The position numbers were made by a program, and so were the translations under genes. The notes under the pieces are model-generated. The model saw only the letters and a list, made by a program, of their open reading frames with translations. It made no database searches and was not told the origin of the DNA. A stretch of 64,000 bases of DNA from a bacterium (lineage in GTDB: Bacteria; CAIWAD01). The stretch covers positions 24,629-88,628 of the forward strand of contig JAUXWS010000028.1 in NCBI GenBank assembly GCA_030685015.1, read 5' to 3'. Shown here piece by piece: positions 8,720-16,841 of the stretch; within the stretch, counting starts at the first letter, position 1, and every line of letters begins with the position of its first letter.

Positions 8720-10501
8720 ATGCGCGAGCACCGCATCGAGGGGATCGGCGTCAGCCCCGGCATCGTCATCGGCGAGGCCCGCCTGCACGCCCGCCGGCGC
8801 ATGATGGTCCGGCCGCGGCCCCTGGCCGAGAACCAGGTCGAGGCGGAGCTGCGCTCCTTTGAGAAGGCCATCGAGAAGTCGCGGAAGAGCATCCAGAAGG
8901 TTTCCAAGCAAGTGCGCCACCGCCTGGGCGCCGACTCCGCCAACATCTTCGAGGCCCACCTGCTCATCCTCGAGGATCCCATGCTCACGGGGCGGGCCCG
9001 CGAGTTGATCACCCAGGAGCGCGTCAACGCGGACTTCGCCCTCCTCACCGCCATGAGCGAGATCCAGACCGCCTTCCGCGACGTCAAGGACGAGTTCTTC
9101 CGCCAGCGTCTGAGCGACCTTGAGGACGTGGGACGGCGCCTGATCGAGACGATCCAGAACGCCCGCGTCGGCCGCCGCGCGGAGCCGCTGGGACCGCACA
9201 TCCTGGTGGCCGACGACCTCAGCCCCTCGGAAGCGGCCTGCCTGGACACCAAACGCGTGATCGGCCTCATCACGGAGAAGGGCAGCCAGACCAGCCACAC
9301 GGCCATCCTCTGCCGCAGCGTGGGCGTGCCCGCCATCGTGGGGGTGAGCGGCGCCCTGGAGCAGGTGAAAGACGGCGACGTCTGCATCCTGGACGGCCAT
9401 GCCGGCCATGTCCTGGTGGAGCCCGGGCAGGCCGCCATGCTGGACTATTCCGTGCGCCGCCGCACTTTCGCCACCTTCCAGCGCGACCTGGACCAGCTGC
9501 GCGGGGAGCGGGCCCGCACCCTCGACGGCCATGAGATCGAGCTGTCGGCCAACATCGAGCTGCCCACCGAGCTGGGCGGGCTGGCCGCGGTGGGCGGGGA
9601 CGGGATCGGCCTGTTCCGCAGCGAGTACCTCTTCCTGGCGGCGGAGACCATGCCCGGCGAGGAGACCCAGTTCCGCGAGTACCGCAAGGCGGCCCGCGCC
9701 GTCCACCCCCAGCGCGTCATCATCCGCACCTTCGATCTGGGCGGCGACAAGCAGCCGGGCGGCATGCAGTTCCCCCGCGAGGCCAACCCCTTCCTGGGGT
9801 GGCGGGCCATCCGCGTCAGCCTGGACCGCCCGCGCATGTTCCGCACCCAGCTGCGGGCCATCCTGCGGGCCTCGGTGGAGGGGAACGTCCAACTCATGTT
9901 CCCCATGATCAGCGGCCGGGAGGAGCTGCGCCGGGCCCTGGCCGTCCTGGCGCAGGTGAAGGCGGAGCTGGACGCCGAGGGCCTGCCCTGGAACCGCGAG
10001 ATGAAGACGGGAATCATGATCGAGGTGCCATCCGCCGTGCTGGTGGCGGATCAGCTGGCCTCGCTCGTCGACTTCTTTTCCATTGGAACCAACGACCTCA
10101 CCCAGTATACTCTGGCGGTCGACCGCAACAACCACAACGTGGCCCACCTCTACCGCAGCATGCACCCGGCCGTCCTGCGCGGCATCCGCATGACCGTGGA
10201 AGCGGCCCGGCGGGCGGGAATCTGGGTGGGCTGCTGCGGCGAGCTGGCCGGGGATCCGGCCGCGCTCATGCTGCTGTTGGGACTGGGGCTGGACGAGTTG
10301 TCGGTCAGCCCGGTCATCCTGCCGGAGATCAAGCTGCTGGTCCGCTCCCTTCGCCTGGAGGACTGCCGGACCTTCACCGACCGCGTGATGGGCCTGGGCG
10401 ACGCCGACGAGATCCAGGCCGCCTGCGACGAGGCCTTGCGCGCCCAATTTGGAGACTTGCCGCTCTGGCGGCCCGCCGCGCCCAAGGGCGACAATCGCTG
10501 A
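8720..10501 (+). CDS. ptsI: PTS enzyme I (phosphoenolpyruvate-protein phosphotransferase)
   Basis: Full-length 593-residue EI. It takes phosphate from PEP and passes it to HPr. The active histidine is His193 in GSQTSHTAILCRS. The PEP-binding TIM barrel follows, with GIGLFRSEYLFL near 294-305, the FDLGGDKQ stretch near 338-345, SIGTNDLTQYTLAVDRNN near 454-471, and the catalytic cysteine in VGCCGELAGD near 503. The family's usual length is about 570-590. ATG start about 150 bp after ptsH. Next gene begins 2 bp after its stop. Confidence 0.96.
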   Translation: MREHRIEGIGVSPGIVIGEARLHARRRMMVRPRPLAENQVEAELRSFEKAIEKSRKSIQKVSKQVRHRLGADSANIFEAHLLILEDPMLTGRARELITQERVNADFALLTAMSEIQTAFRDVKDEFFRQRLSDLEDVGRRLIETIQNARVGRRAEPLGPHILVADDLSPSEAACLDTKRVIGLITEKGSQTSHTAILCRSVGVPAIVGVSGALEQVKDGDVCILDGHAGHVLVEPGQAAMLDYSVRRRTFATFQRDLDQLRGERARTLDGHEIELSANIELPTELGGLAAVGGDGIGLFRSEYLFLAAETMPGEETQFREYRKAARAVHPQRVIIRTFDLGGDKQPGGMQFPREANPFLGWRAIRVSLDRPRMFRTQLRAILRASVEGNVQLMFPMISGREELRRALAVLAQVKAELDAEGLPWNREMKTGIMIEVPSAVLVADQLASLVDFFSIGTNDLTQYTLAVDRNNHNVAHLYRSMHPAVLRGIRMTVEAARRAGIWVGCCGELAGDPAALMLLLGLGLDELSVSPVILPEIKLLVRSLRLEDCRTFTDRVMGLGDADEIQAACDEALRAQFGDLPLWRPAAPKGDNR

Positions 10502-10503
10502 TC

Positions 10504-13455
10504 ATGCCGCACCTGCTCATCCTCCTCCTTGTCGGGTTGCTGACTGCCATCGGGCTGCACGCCCAGGAAGCCTGCCAGGCCCCCATCATCCTGCAGGCCA
10601 CCACCAACCAGAACCAGGCCCTGCTTCGCTGGAAGCCGGCCTGGGACCAGACGGCCTGGCGCGTGCAAAGCGCCACGCAGGCCGACTTCACCGATTCCAC
10701 GAACCTGGGCACCGCCCTGGCCCCCGCCTGGAACTGGCAGTTGCTGGCCGGCGAGCCGAGCCGCTTCTTCCGGGTGCAGGCGGTGGACGGCCCGCCCTTG
10801 CCCGTGGAGACGCCCATCGAGACCTTCGAGTGGATGCCACCCCTTCACTCCTGGCCGGGTGAGGATCTGGCCCCCGAGGACTGGGAACAGGATTTCCAGC
10901 AAGCGGCGGAAGGGCAGGCCAGCCTGCGCCTCTTCGGCAACACGGTCAAGGCGCAGTGGCTGGGCGGACCGCGGCTGGACTTCGGCGAGACCTGGAGCGT
11001 GGCGACGCGCGTCTCCGGCGTGGCCGACCGGCAGATGATCGGCTTCGCCGACAGCGTCAACGTGATGTGGTACGTGCTGTGGGGACAGCGCGGCGGCTAC
11101 GGCGACACCCCCGGCCAGTCCGGGCAGATCGAGGTGAGCTGCTACCAGGGCTGGTTCCCGCAGGACCAGTGGGTGGAGGCCCTGCTGCCGCTGGGCCAGG
11201 ACTGGCAGGGCAAGTTCGGCTACCTGCCGCGCCTTTGCCGCGTGCTGTGGGCCAACGAGAGCGACACGGCCGCCGGCCAGGTCTGGTTCGACAATCTGCG
11301 CCGCGTGGACCCCGCCGCCGCCGCGCCCGTGTCCGCCCCGCTGGCCGATGTGCTGGGCCAGACCGGGGACTCGCTGCAGGTGCGGTTGAGGAATGCCCAG
11401 GCGCTGGAGGGGCAAAGCCAGACCTGGAGCCTGGGGGACGGCCGCCGCCTCGCCGGCGACGACCTGACGGTCAACCTGCTGGCCGCCCGCGACCATCGCA
11501 TCTCCCTGCTGGTGGAATCCGCCGATGGGCGCTGGGACGCCGCCTCGGCGGTGGTGGAGGGGGGCGGGTCGCCGCGGCGGGTGACGCTGGCCTTCGGTGG
11601 CGACGTGATGACGGCCCGCGCCTACGAGGCGGCGGGAGGCATCATTCCCACCCAGGGCGTGGACGCCATCTTCGACTCCATCCGCGCCGAGCTGCAGGCC
11701 GTGGACCTTGCCCTGGTCAATCTGGAATGCCCCTATACCACGGCCACAACCCGCCATCCCACCAAGAGCATCGCCTTCAAGAGCCAGCCCCAGAACCTGA
11801 TCGGCGTGATCAACGCCGGGGTGGACCAGGTCAGCCTGGCCAACAACCATGTCTTCGACTACATGGAGGGCGGCATGCTGGAGACGATGGCCCTCCTTGA
11901 CGGCCATGGCCTGCCCTGGACCGGATCCGGCCTGAACTCCATCCGCGCCCGGCGGCCTTCCTTGCTCTCCGCCGACGGACTGGGCATCGGCGTGGCCGCC
12001 TTCTGCGACCGCACGGGCAACTACAACAACGCCCAGCCCTACCTGGACGCCGGCCTCTCGCGACCCGGCTTCTCCCTGTGGAGCCGCGGCGACATGCAGG
12101 CCGTGCTGCCCGCCCTGACCGACGCCTTCGATCTCGTCGTCCTCCAGGTCCATTCCGGCAACGAGTACTCGACCCAACCCAGCGGCAGCATGACGCAGGT
12201 GCTGGAAGCCACGGGTGAGGACCGCCCGGCGCTGCCTCCCGTGGACGGGGCCGCCCTCCAGGCCGAGGAGGGCCTGCCCCACAATCCCGAGGAGCGCGGC
12301 CTCTTCGCCCGCGAACTTCTGCCCGACCAGACGGAGCGCGCCCTGCGCCGCGAGGCGGTGGATCTGGGGGCCCGCCTCGTCATCACCCACCATCCCCACA
12401 TCGTGCAGGGCTTCGAGGTCTATCACGACGGATTGATCGCCCACAGCCTGGGCAACCTCGTGATGGACCTGAGCTACCAGGAGACGATGCCCAGCGTGCT
12501 GCTGGGAGTGGCGGACGACGGCCAGGCCCTGCAATCGGCCTGGGTGACGCCCGTCTTCATCGAGAACTACAAGCCGCGCGTCTGCCGCGGCGAGACGGCC
12601 ACGCTCCTGCTGGACCACGTGGCCCGCATCTCGCGGCCCTTCCATACCTGGGTGCTGGAACAGCCTGGCGCGGGCAAGGCCTGGATCGCCCTCGACACCC
12701 TGGCCCTGCAGTTCACGACCGCCACCGGCGAGGAGACGCTGCCCCTGGAACTGCGCTCCGGCTGGTACACCAGTCCGCCCCTGCGCCTCTCCGGCGAGGG
12801 CGAGCTGGCCCAGCTGCGCCTGCTCAGCGCGGCCACGGGCGCCCAGATCCGTCTGGGGCGCGACCAGTGCTGGTGGGGCAACATGGAGGACGAGGGCGCC
12901 GGGCTGTGGGACATCAATTCGGCGCAGGAGGGCTTCGTCACGGACATGGCGCGGCGCGGGGCCCGCTCCCTGCGCATCACCGAGAGCGGCGGGGCCAGCA
13001 ACTACGTCTACTACACGGTGCGCGCCCCGCTGGATCTGGTCGCCTCGTGGAGCCTGCTCGGCTGGCTGCGCACGCAGAACGCCTCCAGCGCCGACCTGCA
13101 GATCCGCTACTACAACACGCGCAGCTCCAACCTGTTGAGCTCGGCCACCCTGCCCACCGTCAGCGGCACGGCGGAGTGGACCCGCGTCTGGCAGGATCTC
13201 AGCCCGCCCACGGGGGCGAACTTCTACCAGTTGCGGCTGGGCCTGACGGCGTCCGCCGCGGCCTCCACCGCCTGGTTCGACGATGTCTCGCTGGTGGAGT
13301 GGGATGCCTGGCAGGGGATGGCCAGCCAGGTGAACTTGCCCCTGCGTGTGCCCAACGATCTGCAGTGGGTCCAGTTGCGGGTGCCCGCCGCCGCCGCCTC
13401 GTTGCTGTTGGAGTGGACGCGCCAGACCTGCGGCAATCCGCCGGCCGGACTGTGA
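10504..13455 (+). CDS. Secreted CapA/PgsA-type metallophosphatase-like protein with Ig/carbohydrate-binding modules
   Basis: A 983-residue exported protein with an N-terminal signal peptide (LLILLLVGLLTAIGLHAQ). Residues ~20-340 look like fibronectin/jelly-roll beta domains. Residues ~357-665 form a CapA (PGA_cap) domain: LAFGGDVM, VNLECPYTT, SLANNHVFDYMEGG, LVVLQVHSGNEY, and THHPHIVQGFEVYHDGLIAHSLGN. CapA/PgsA proteins are associated with poly-gamma-glutamate capsule, but the fold is calcineurin-like and the substrate here is unknown. Residues ~780-983 resemble a CBM4/9-type jelly roll (FDDVSLVEWDAW). It begins 2 bp after ptsI. I infer a surface or periplasmic protein; a capsule role is not proven. 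Confidence 0.78.
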   Translation: MPHLLILLLVGLLTAIGLHAQEACQAPIILQATTNQNQALLRWKPAWDQTAWRVQSATQADFTDSTNLGTALAPAWNWQLLAGEPSRFFRVQAVDGPPLPVETPIETFEWMPPLHSWPGEDLAPEDWEQDFQQAAEGQASLRLFGNTVKAQWLGGPRLDFGETWSVATRVSGVADRQMIGFADSVNVMWYVLWGQRGGYGDTPGQSGQIEVSCYQGWFPQDQWVEALLPLGQDWQGKFGYLPRLCRVLWANESDTAAGQVWFDNLRRVDPAAAAPVSAPLADVLGQTGDSLQVRLRNAQALEGQSQTWSLGDGRRLAGDDLTVNLLAARDHRISLLVESADGRWDAASAVVEGGGSPRRVTLAFGGDVMTARAYEAAGGIIPTQGVDAIFDSIRAELQAVDLALVNLECPYTTATTRHPTKSIAFKSQPQNLIGVINAGVDQVSLANNHVFDYMEGGMLETMALLDGHGLPWTGSGLNSIRARRPSLLSADGLGIGVAAFCDRTGNYNNAQPYLDAGLSRPGFSLWSRGDMQAVLPALTDAFDLVVLQVHSGNEYSTQPSGSMTQVLEATGEDRPALPPVDGAALQAEEGLPHNPEERGLFARELLPDQTERALRREAVDLGARLVITHHPHIVQGFEVYHDGLIAHSLGNLVMDLSYQETMPSVLLGVADDGQALQSAWVTPVFIENYKPRVCRGETATLLLDHVARISRPFHTWVLEQPGAGKAWIALDTLALQFTTATGEETLPLELRSGWYTSPPLRLSGEGELAQLRLLSAATGAQIRLGRDQCWWGNMEDEGAGLWDINSAQEGFVTDMARRGARSLRITESGGASNYVYYTVRAPLDLVASWSLLGWLRTQNASSADLQIRYYNTRSSNLLSSATLPTVSGTAEWTRVWQDLSPPTGANFYQLRLGLTASAAASTAWFDDVSLVEWDAWQGMASQVNLPLRVPNDLQWVQLRVPAAAASLLLEWTRQTCGNPPAGL

Positions 13456-13457
13456 CC

Positions 13458-13537
13458 CCTTCCCCCTCCCAGGGGGAAGGCCGGGATGGGGGTTCATGCT
13501 GACCGGCGCAGTCCCCTTCCCCCTGCCAGGGGGAAGG
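13458..13537. repeat. Two direct copies of a C-rich palindromic element
   Basis: Two palindromes, 13458-13480 (10-bp arms CCTTCCCCCT, 3-base centre) and 13515-13537 (11-bp arms CCTTCCCCCTG, single central base), are each followed by a GCCGGGA-type flank. A third copy lies in the opposite orientation at 15759-15781, with the same flank inverted. This looks like a dispersed intergenic repeat (REP/MITE-like) and may also stop transcription after the CapA-like gene. Confidence 0.85.
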
Positions 13538-13569
13538 CCGGGAAGGGGGTCCTTCCCTGCACAGAGCCG

Positions 13570-14046
13570 TCAGACCACGCCCTTGAGCCCCAGCAGACGG
13601 CGGATCGCCCCCAGCTGGCCCACGTGATACAGGGCGTGGACGAGCACGAACATGGCGGACTGGGCCTGGTTGGCGATGCCCAGCCGGTTCTCCCCCACGG
13701 GAGCCTGCCATTCCTCCTGGCCGCGGCCCATCCACAGGGCGCGCAGGGCGGCCAAGCCCTCCTCATGGCGCAGGAGCAGGGTGTCGGGGTCGGGCCAGTC
13801 CTCGGGCCGCTCTTCGACAGGGGCGCCGTAGTCCAGGGCCTTGTCCAGTTCCGTCCCAAAGACGATCTCCCGGCCCGTCTCCTGGTTCAGGCTGAGCGCC
13901 AGGTGGGCCAGGATCCAGTGTCCGCTGTGCAATTCCCCGCCCGGACGCGCCTTCCAGTGCGCCTCGTTGAAGTCCCGCGTGTACATCTTCAGCAGCATGT
14001 CCAGCTTGTCCAGGCCGAACAGCAGGGTGGTGGCAGGTTCACTCAT
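13570..14046 (-). CDS. DinB-like four-helix protein
   Basis: A 158-residue protein with the DinB/YfiT-like layout: helix 1 with LDMLLKMYTRDF, then SGHWILAHLALSL (residues ~41-53), and a C-terminal helix with VLVHALYHVGQLGAIRRLLG (~134-153). The histidines in GHWILAH and ALYHVGQ would form the metal triad seen in this superfamily. Many members are metal-dependent thiol transferases or are of unknown function, so no reaction is assigned. It is transcribed against both neighbours. The start is preceded by GGAGG (minus strand, just right of 14046). Confidence 0.8.
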   Translation of the reverse strand: MSEPATTLLFGLDKLDMLLKMYTRDFNEAHWKARPGGELHSGHWILAHLALSLNQETGREIVFGTELDKALDYGAPVEERPEDWPDPDTLLLRHEEGLAALRALWMGRGQEEWQAPVGENRLGIANQAQSAMFVLVHALYHVGQLGAIRRLLGLKGVV

Positions 14047-14192
14047 GAGGCTCCTCCTGGTGATGGCCGGGACAACTTAGTACCTTCGCCCACCGTCATG
14101 GCATCGGTGTCAGGTATCGATACGACCACCCGATCACGCGACTACATGGCCCCCCGGGGCATTCGACATCACGGCATGGTAAGGAGGATCTT

Positions 14193-15218
14193 ATGGCGCG
14201 CGTCATGCTTTTTGTGGATGGAACCTGGCTCTACCAGAACATGTCCCGGCTGCTCAACTACACCGAGGACCGCAACTACCAGGTCGATTTCCTCAAGCTG
14301 CCCCACGTCATCATCTCGGAGCTGAGGGAGCAGACCCCCGGCGTCTCCTACGAGTTCGTGCGCGGCTTCGTGTTCGGCGCCTACCCCGTCAAGGTGGACC
14401 CGCTGGACGAGACCCTGTCCCTGCGCCAGCGGGATTTCTACCTGCGCCTGCGGGAGGAGTCCTACTATCACGTGGAGACCTACCCGGTCAACTTCAAGGG
14501 AAGGCGCATCCGCCGCAGCGACCGTGATCCGGGCGATCCCTTCCATCCGCGGGAGTCCCAGGGCGCCATCAGCCTGGCCGCCTCGGCCCTGCACCACTGC
14601 TACATGGACGCCTGCGACGTCTTCATCTTCCTCATCGGGGACCGTGATTACAAGCCGGCCATCCGCGCCATCCGCCGCATGGGCCGCCGCACCGCCATCG
14701 TCAGCATCCAGAACGCCTGCACGCCGGAGTTCGCCACCCCGGAGGACCGCACCCAGGTCGCCGATTTCGACACGATCTGGATGGACGAGATGGTGGCCGC
14801 CATCCAACTGGTCCGCCAGCCCCACATGCTGGAGTGCCAGGGTCCGGACCACGCCGGCGATCGCATGACCTGGACCACCTACTATCCGCGTCCAGGCCAG
14901 CGCTTCTTCTGCGACGACTGCCGCTCCCGCTTCGAGGAACAGCGCGAAGCCCAGGCCTCCAGTTACGTGGACGAGCGGGATCGCGCCGTGGAGGCGGGGG
15001 AACTGACCTTCGGCCACGTGAAAACGCTGAAGCTGGACAAAGGCTTTGGCTTTGTCACCTCCGACGCCGGCTACGACTACTTTTTCCACTTCTCGGATCT
15101 CGGACAGGGGGTGGACTTCAGCGATGAGCTGCTCGGCCAGGCCGTGAGTTTCTACATCGTGCGCGATCCCACCGATGAGAAGGCGGGCGCAGCCACCGAG
15201 GTGCGCGTCGTCTCCTGA
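14193..15218 (+). CDS. NYN-domain (PIN-like) ribonuclease fused to a cold-shock domain
   Basis: A 341-residue protein. The N-terminal NYN domain has the catalytic-type aspartate in LFVDGTWLYQN (Asp9) and the acidic cluster in DACDVFIFLIGDRDYKPAI (about 139-157), the PIN-like nuclease pattern of LabA/NYN proteins. A CQGPDH segment (~215-220) and CDDC (~240-243) could bind zinc. Residues ~272-341 are a cold-shock domain with RNP1 KGFGFV and RNP2-like YFFHFSDL. The predicted role is RNA cleavage guided by a single-strand RNA-binding CSD, in the cytoplasm. A strong AAGGAGG (14181-14187) precedes the ATG. It is monocistronic as far as can be seen. Confidence 0.85.
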   Translation: MARVMLFVDGTWLYQNMSRLLNYTEDRNYQVDFLKLPHVIISELREQTPGVSYEFVRGFVFGAYPVKVDPLDETLSLRQRDFYLRLREESYYHVETYPVNFKGRRIRRSDRDPGDPFHPRESQGAISLAASALHHCYMDACDVFIFLIGDRDYKPAIRAIRRMGRRTAIVSIQNACTPEFATPEDRTQVADFDTIWMDEMVAAIQLVRQPHMLECQGPDHAGDRMTWTTYYPRPGQRFFCDDCRSRFEEQREAQASSYVDERDRAVEAGELTFGHVKTLKLDKGFGFVTSDAGYDYFFHFSDLGQGVDFSDELLGQAVSFYIVRDPTDEKAGAATEVRVVS

Positions 15219-15295
15219 GCCGACTTGTGTTCTCCATCCACCCACCATGCCAGCACTGCTGGCGCAGGGCTTTTCCGCGCTGACGCGCGGTGGTT

Positions 15296-15325
15296 CCCAC
15301 TTTCTTTTCGCCAAAAGAAAGTGGG
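15296..15325. repeat. Pyrimidine-rich 13-bp hairpin
   Basis: Perfect inverted repeat with arms CCCACTTTCTTTT and AAAAGAAAGTGGG around CGCC. It lies about 78 bp after the NYN-CSD stop codon, so it could also end that transcript. Related to the hairpin at 15670-15701. Confidence 0.8.
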
Positions 15326-15669
15326 GCAAAGAAAAGGCTCGCAGACCCTGACCGGCGGTGTGTGTGACACGCGCGGGGTCGCGCGTGTCAGGACTTCTTG
15401 GTCACCATCTCTTCGGCCTCTGCGCGCGCATACGCTCAGACGCCGCGCTGCGCGCGACGTCCCGGCGTGGCGCGCGCAACGAGGCCGAAAACAAGGCACA
15501 AGACAACGCAGCGTCGCTTCGTCCAGGACGGTTGGGTTGCTTTATGGAGAAGCCGAAGGCTGAACCAACTGCCATGGTGTCCGCATCAGGTGATAGGGCC
15601 CTCTGTCCGACGGCGGCCGTGAGGCCGCCCAGTTAGGGCCCTGAGTGCCTTGGAGAGGGCTTTCTTTGG

Positions 15670-15701
15670 GCACCTTTCTTTCGCCCGTGAAAGAAAGGTG
15701 C
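15670..15701. repeat. Pyrimidine-rich 13-bp hairpin, second copy
   Basis: Perfect arms GCACCTTTCTTTC and GAAAGAAAGGTGC around GCCCGT. It shares the core of the hairpin at 15296-15325, which suggests a repeat family. Confidence 0.8.
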
Positions 15702-15758
15702 AAGAGCGCGGCGCTGGCGACGCATCAGAAGTGCCCGGGCGGTGAACCCCCATCCCGG

Positions 15759-15781
15759 CCTTCCCCCTGGCAGGGGGAAGG
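15759..15781. repeat. C-rich palindromic element, inverted third copy
   Basis: Arms CCTTCCCCCTG and CAGGGGGAAGG around a single G. The left flank TGAACCCCCATCCCGG is the reverse complement of the right flank of the copy at 13458-13480, so this copy is inverted relative to it. Confidence 0.85.
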
Positions 15782-15981
15782 AGCCCGAAGAGCAGTGGTG
15801 AAGCCCCATTCCGGCCATTTCACTGAGAGGGTGCAAGAGCCTGTCCTGGCAGCGGGAAGGAGTCCATTCCGGCAATGGGGGAGAGGGCGTCGTCTGCGTC
15901 GCTTGACGGGAATCGACACTTGTTTGACACTCGCCGGACCCTCGCGCCCAACCTTGTCTCCGTCATGACAAGGAGGGACTG

Positions 15982-16830
15982 ATGCGCTGGCATTTGCTCT
16001 TGGTGTTGGCGGGCGCCGGCCTGTTGGCCGGCTGTTCGGATTCGGACGACACAGGGAACGGCTCCAGCCTGGCCACCTTGCGTGGGACGGTCACGCTGCA
16101 CGGCAACTGGCCGACGGAGGGCAACATCCAGGTCTCCCTCTTCTCGACCTGGCACAGCAATCTGCCCGTCAACATCGCCCCCCAGGGGCCGCCCGACTTC
16201 CACACCGCGGCGCTAGGCAGTCCCAACCCGGCCGCCACCGTGCATCAGGTCGCGTTCGAGATCCCCGACATCAATCCGGGCTCCTACCCCAGTCTGGTGG
16301 TGGGCTGGCGCAACGGCGGACAAATGGGCCTGGATGAGCCGGTGCTCGGGCTCTATGGCGGCGACTTCGCGGTGGGCGACTCCCTCCCCGAGGTGGTCGT
16401 CCTCACGGCCGGCCAGGAGCTGGAGCTGGACTTTGTCGGATACCTGGACCGCATCCCGGCTCCCGTGATCCTGCAGCCGGGCCAGATCGAAGGCGCCGTG
16501 CAATTCACCGACGCCTGGCCCACGGCCTTTAACAGCGTCTTCGTCATCCTCATGGCCAGCGCCAATCCCGGGGTGCCCTCCATGCCCCTGGCCATGGAGA
16601 TGATCAGCGCCTCTGATCCGGGCTTCCTGCTCACCGTCCAGTTCGCCGGCACCCTCAACGCACATCTGGCCGTCTATGGCTATCCCTACGGCTCCGACCC
16701 TGCCTCCGCCTTCTTCGGTGGCCACGGCTGGGACTGGAGCGCCGCCACGCCGGCGCTCACGCCCATTGTGCTGGAGGAGGACCAGAGCGGCGTGGGCAAC
16801 CTGATTCTCACCTGTCGCAGCGGGGAGTGA
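15982..16830 (+). CDS. Lipoprotein of unknown function, linked to a TonB receptor
   Basis: A 282-residue lipoprotein. The signal peptide ends in the lipobox LLAGC (Cys18), followed by an acidic SDSDD linker that suits outer-membrane retention. The rest is beta-rich with two repeated halves: GTVTLHGNWPTEGNIQVSLFS (near 35-55) and a similar segment, GAVQFTDAWPTAFNSVFVI, near 170-188. Each looks like a transthyretin/carboxypeptidase-regulatory-type beta sandwich. Its stop is next to the start of the TonB receptor, so the pair is an operon. I infer that it is a surface accessory protein for that receptor, perhaps for substrate capture. No enzymatic motif seen. Confidence 0.72.
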   Translation: MRWHLLLVLAGAGLLAGCSDSDDTGNGSSLATLRGTVTLHGNWPTEGNIQVSLFSTWHSNLPVNIAPQGPPDFHTAALGSPNPAATVHQVAFEIPDINPGSYPSLVVGWRNGGQMGLDEPVLGLYGGDFAVGDSLPEVVVLTAGQELELDFVGYLDRIPAPVILQPGQIEGAVQFTDAWPTAFNSVFVILMASANPGVPSMPLAMEMISASDPGFLLTVQFAGTLNAHLAVYGYPYGSDPASAFFGGHGWDWSAATPALTPIVLEEDQSGVGNLILTCRSGE

Positions 16831-16841
16831 GAGCGTCGGGC

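Larger units (their letters stand above)
15219..15981. other. Gene-free region rich in palindromic repeats
   Basis: No convincing gene in ~760 bp. It contains four hairpins: 15296-15325 (13-bp arms CCCACTTTCTTTT, loop CGCC), 15612-15629 (7-bp arms GGCGGCC), 15670-15701 (13-bp arms GCACCTTTCTTTC, loop GCCCGT) and the inverted copy of the C-rich element at 15759-15781. The two pyrimidine-rich hairpins share the CTTTCTTT core and look like copies of one repeat. A TTGACA at 15924-15929 has no good -10 partner at normal spacing. The downstream lipoprotein has an AAGGAGG ribosome site at about 15970-15976. Confidence 0.7.

Noticed and set aside
8642-10447. Long open frame antisense to ptsI, and similar long antisense frames over the CapA-like gene, secA, the second TonB receptor and the Res gene
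   Set aside because: High-GC shadow frames: no ribosome sites or family motifs, and the opposite strand encodes well-recognised proteins.
15924-15950. Sigma-70 promoter before the 15982 lipoprotein
   Set aside because: TTGACA is present but no acceptable -10 box follows at 16-18 bp.
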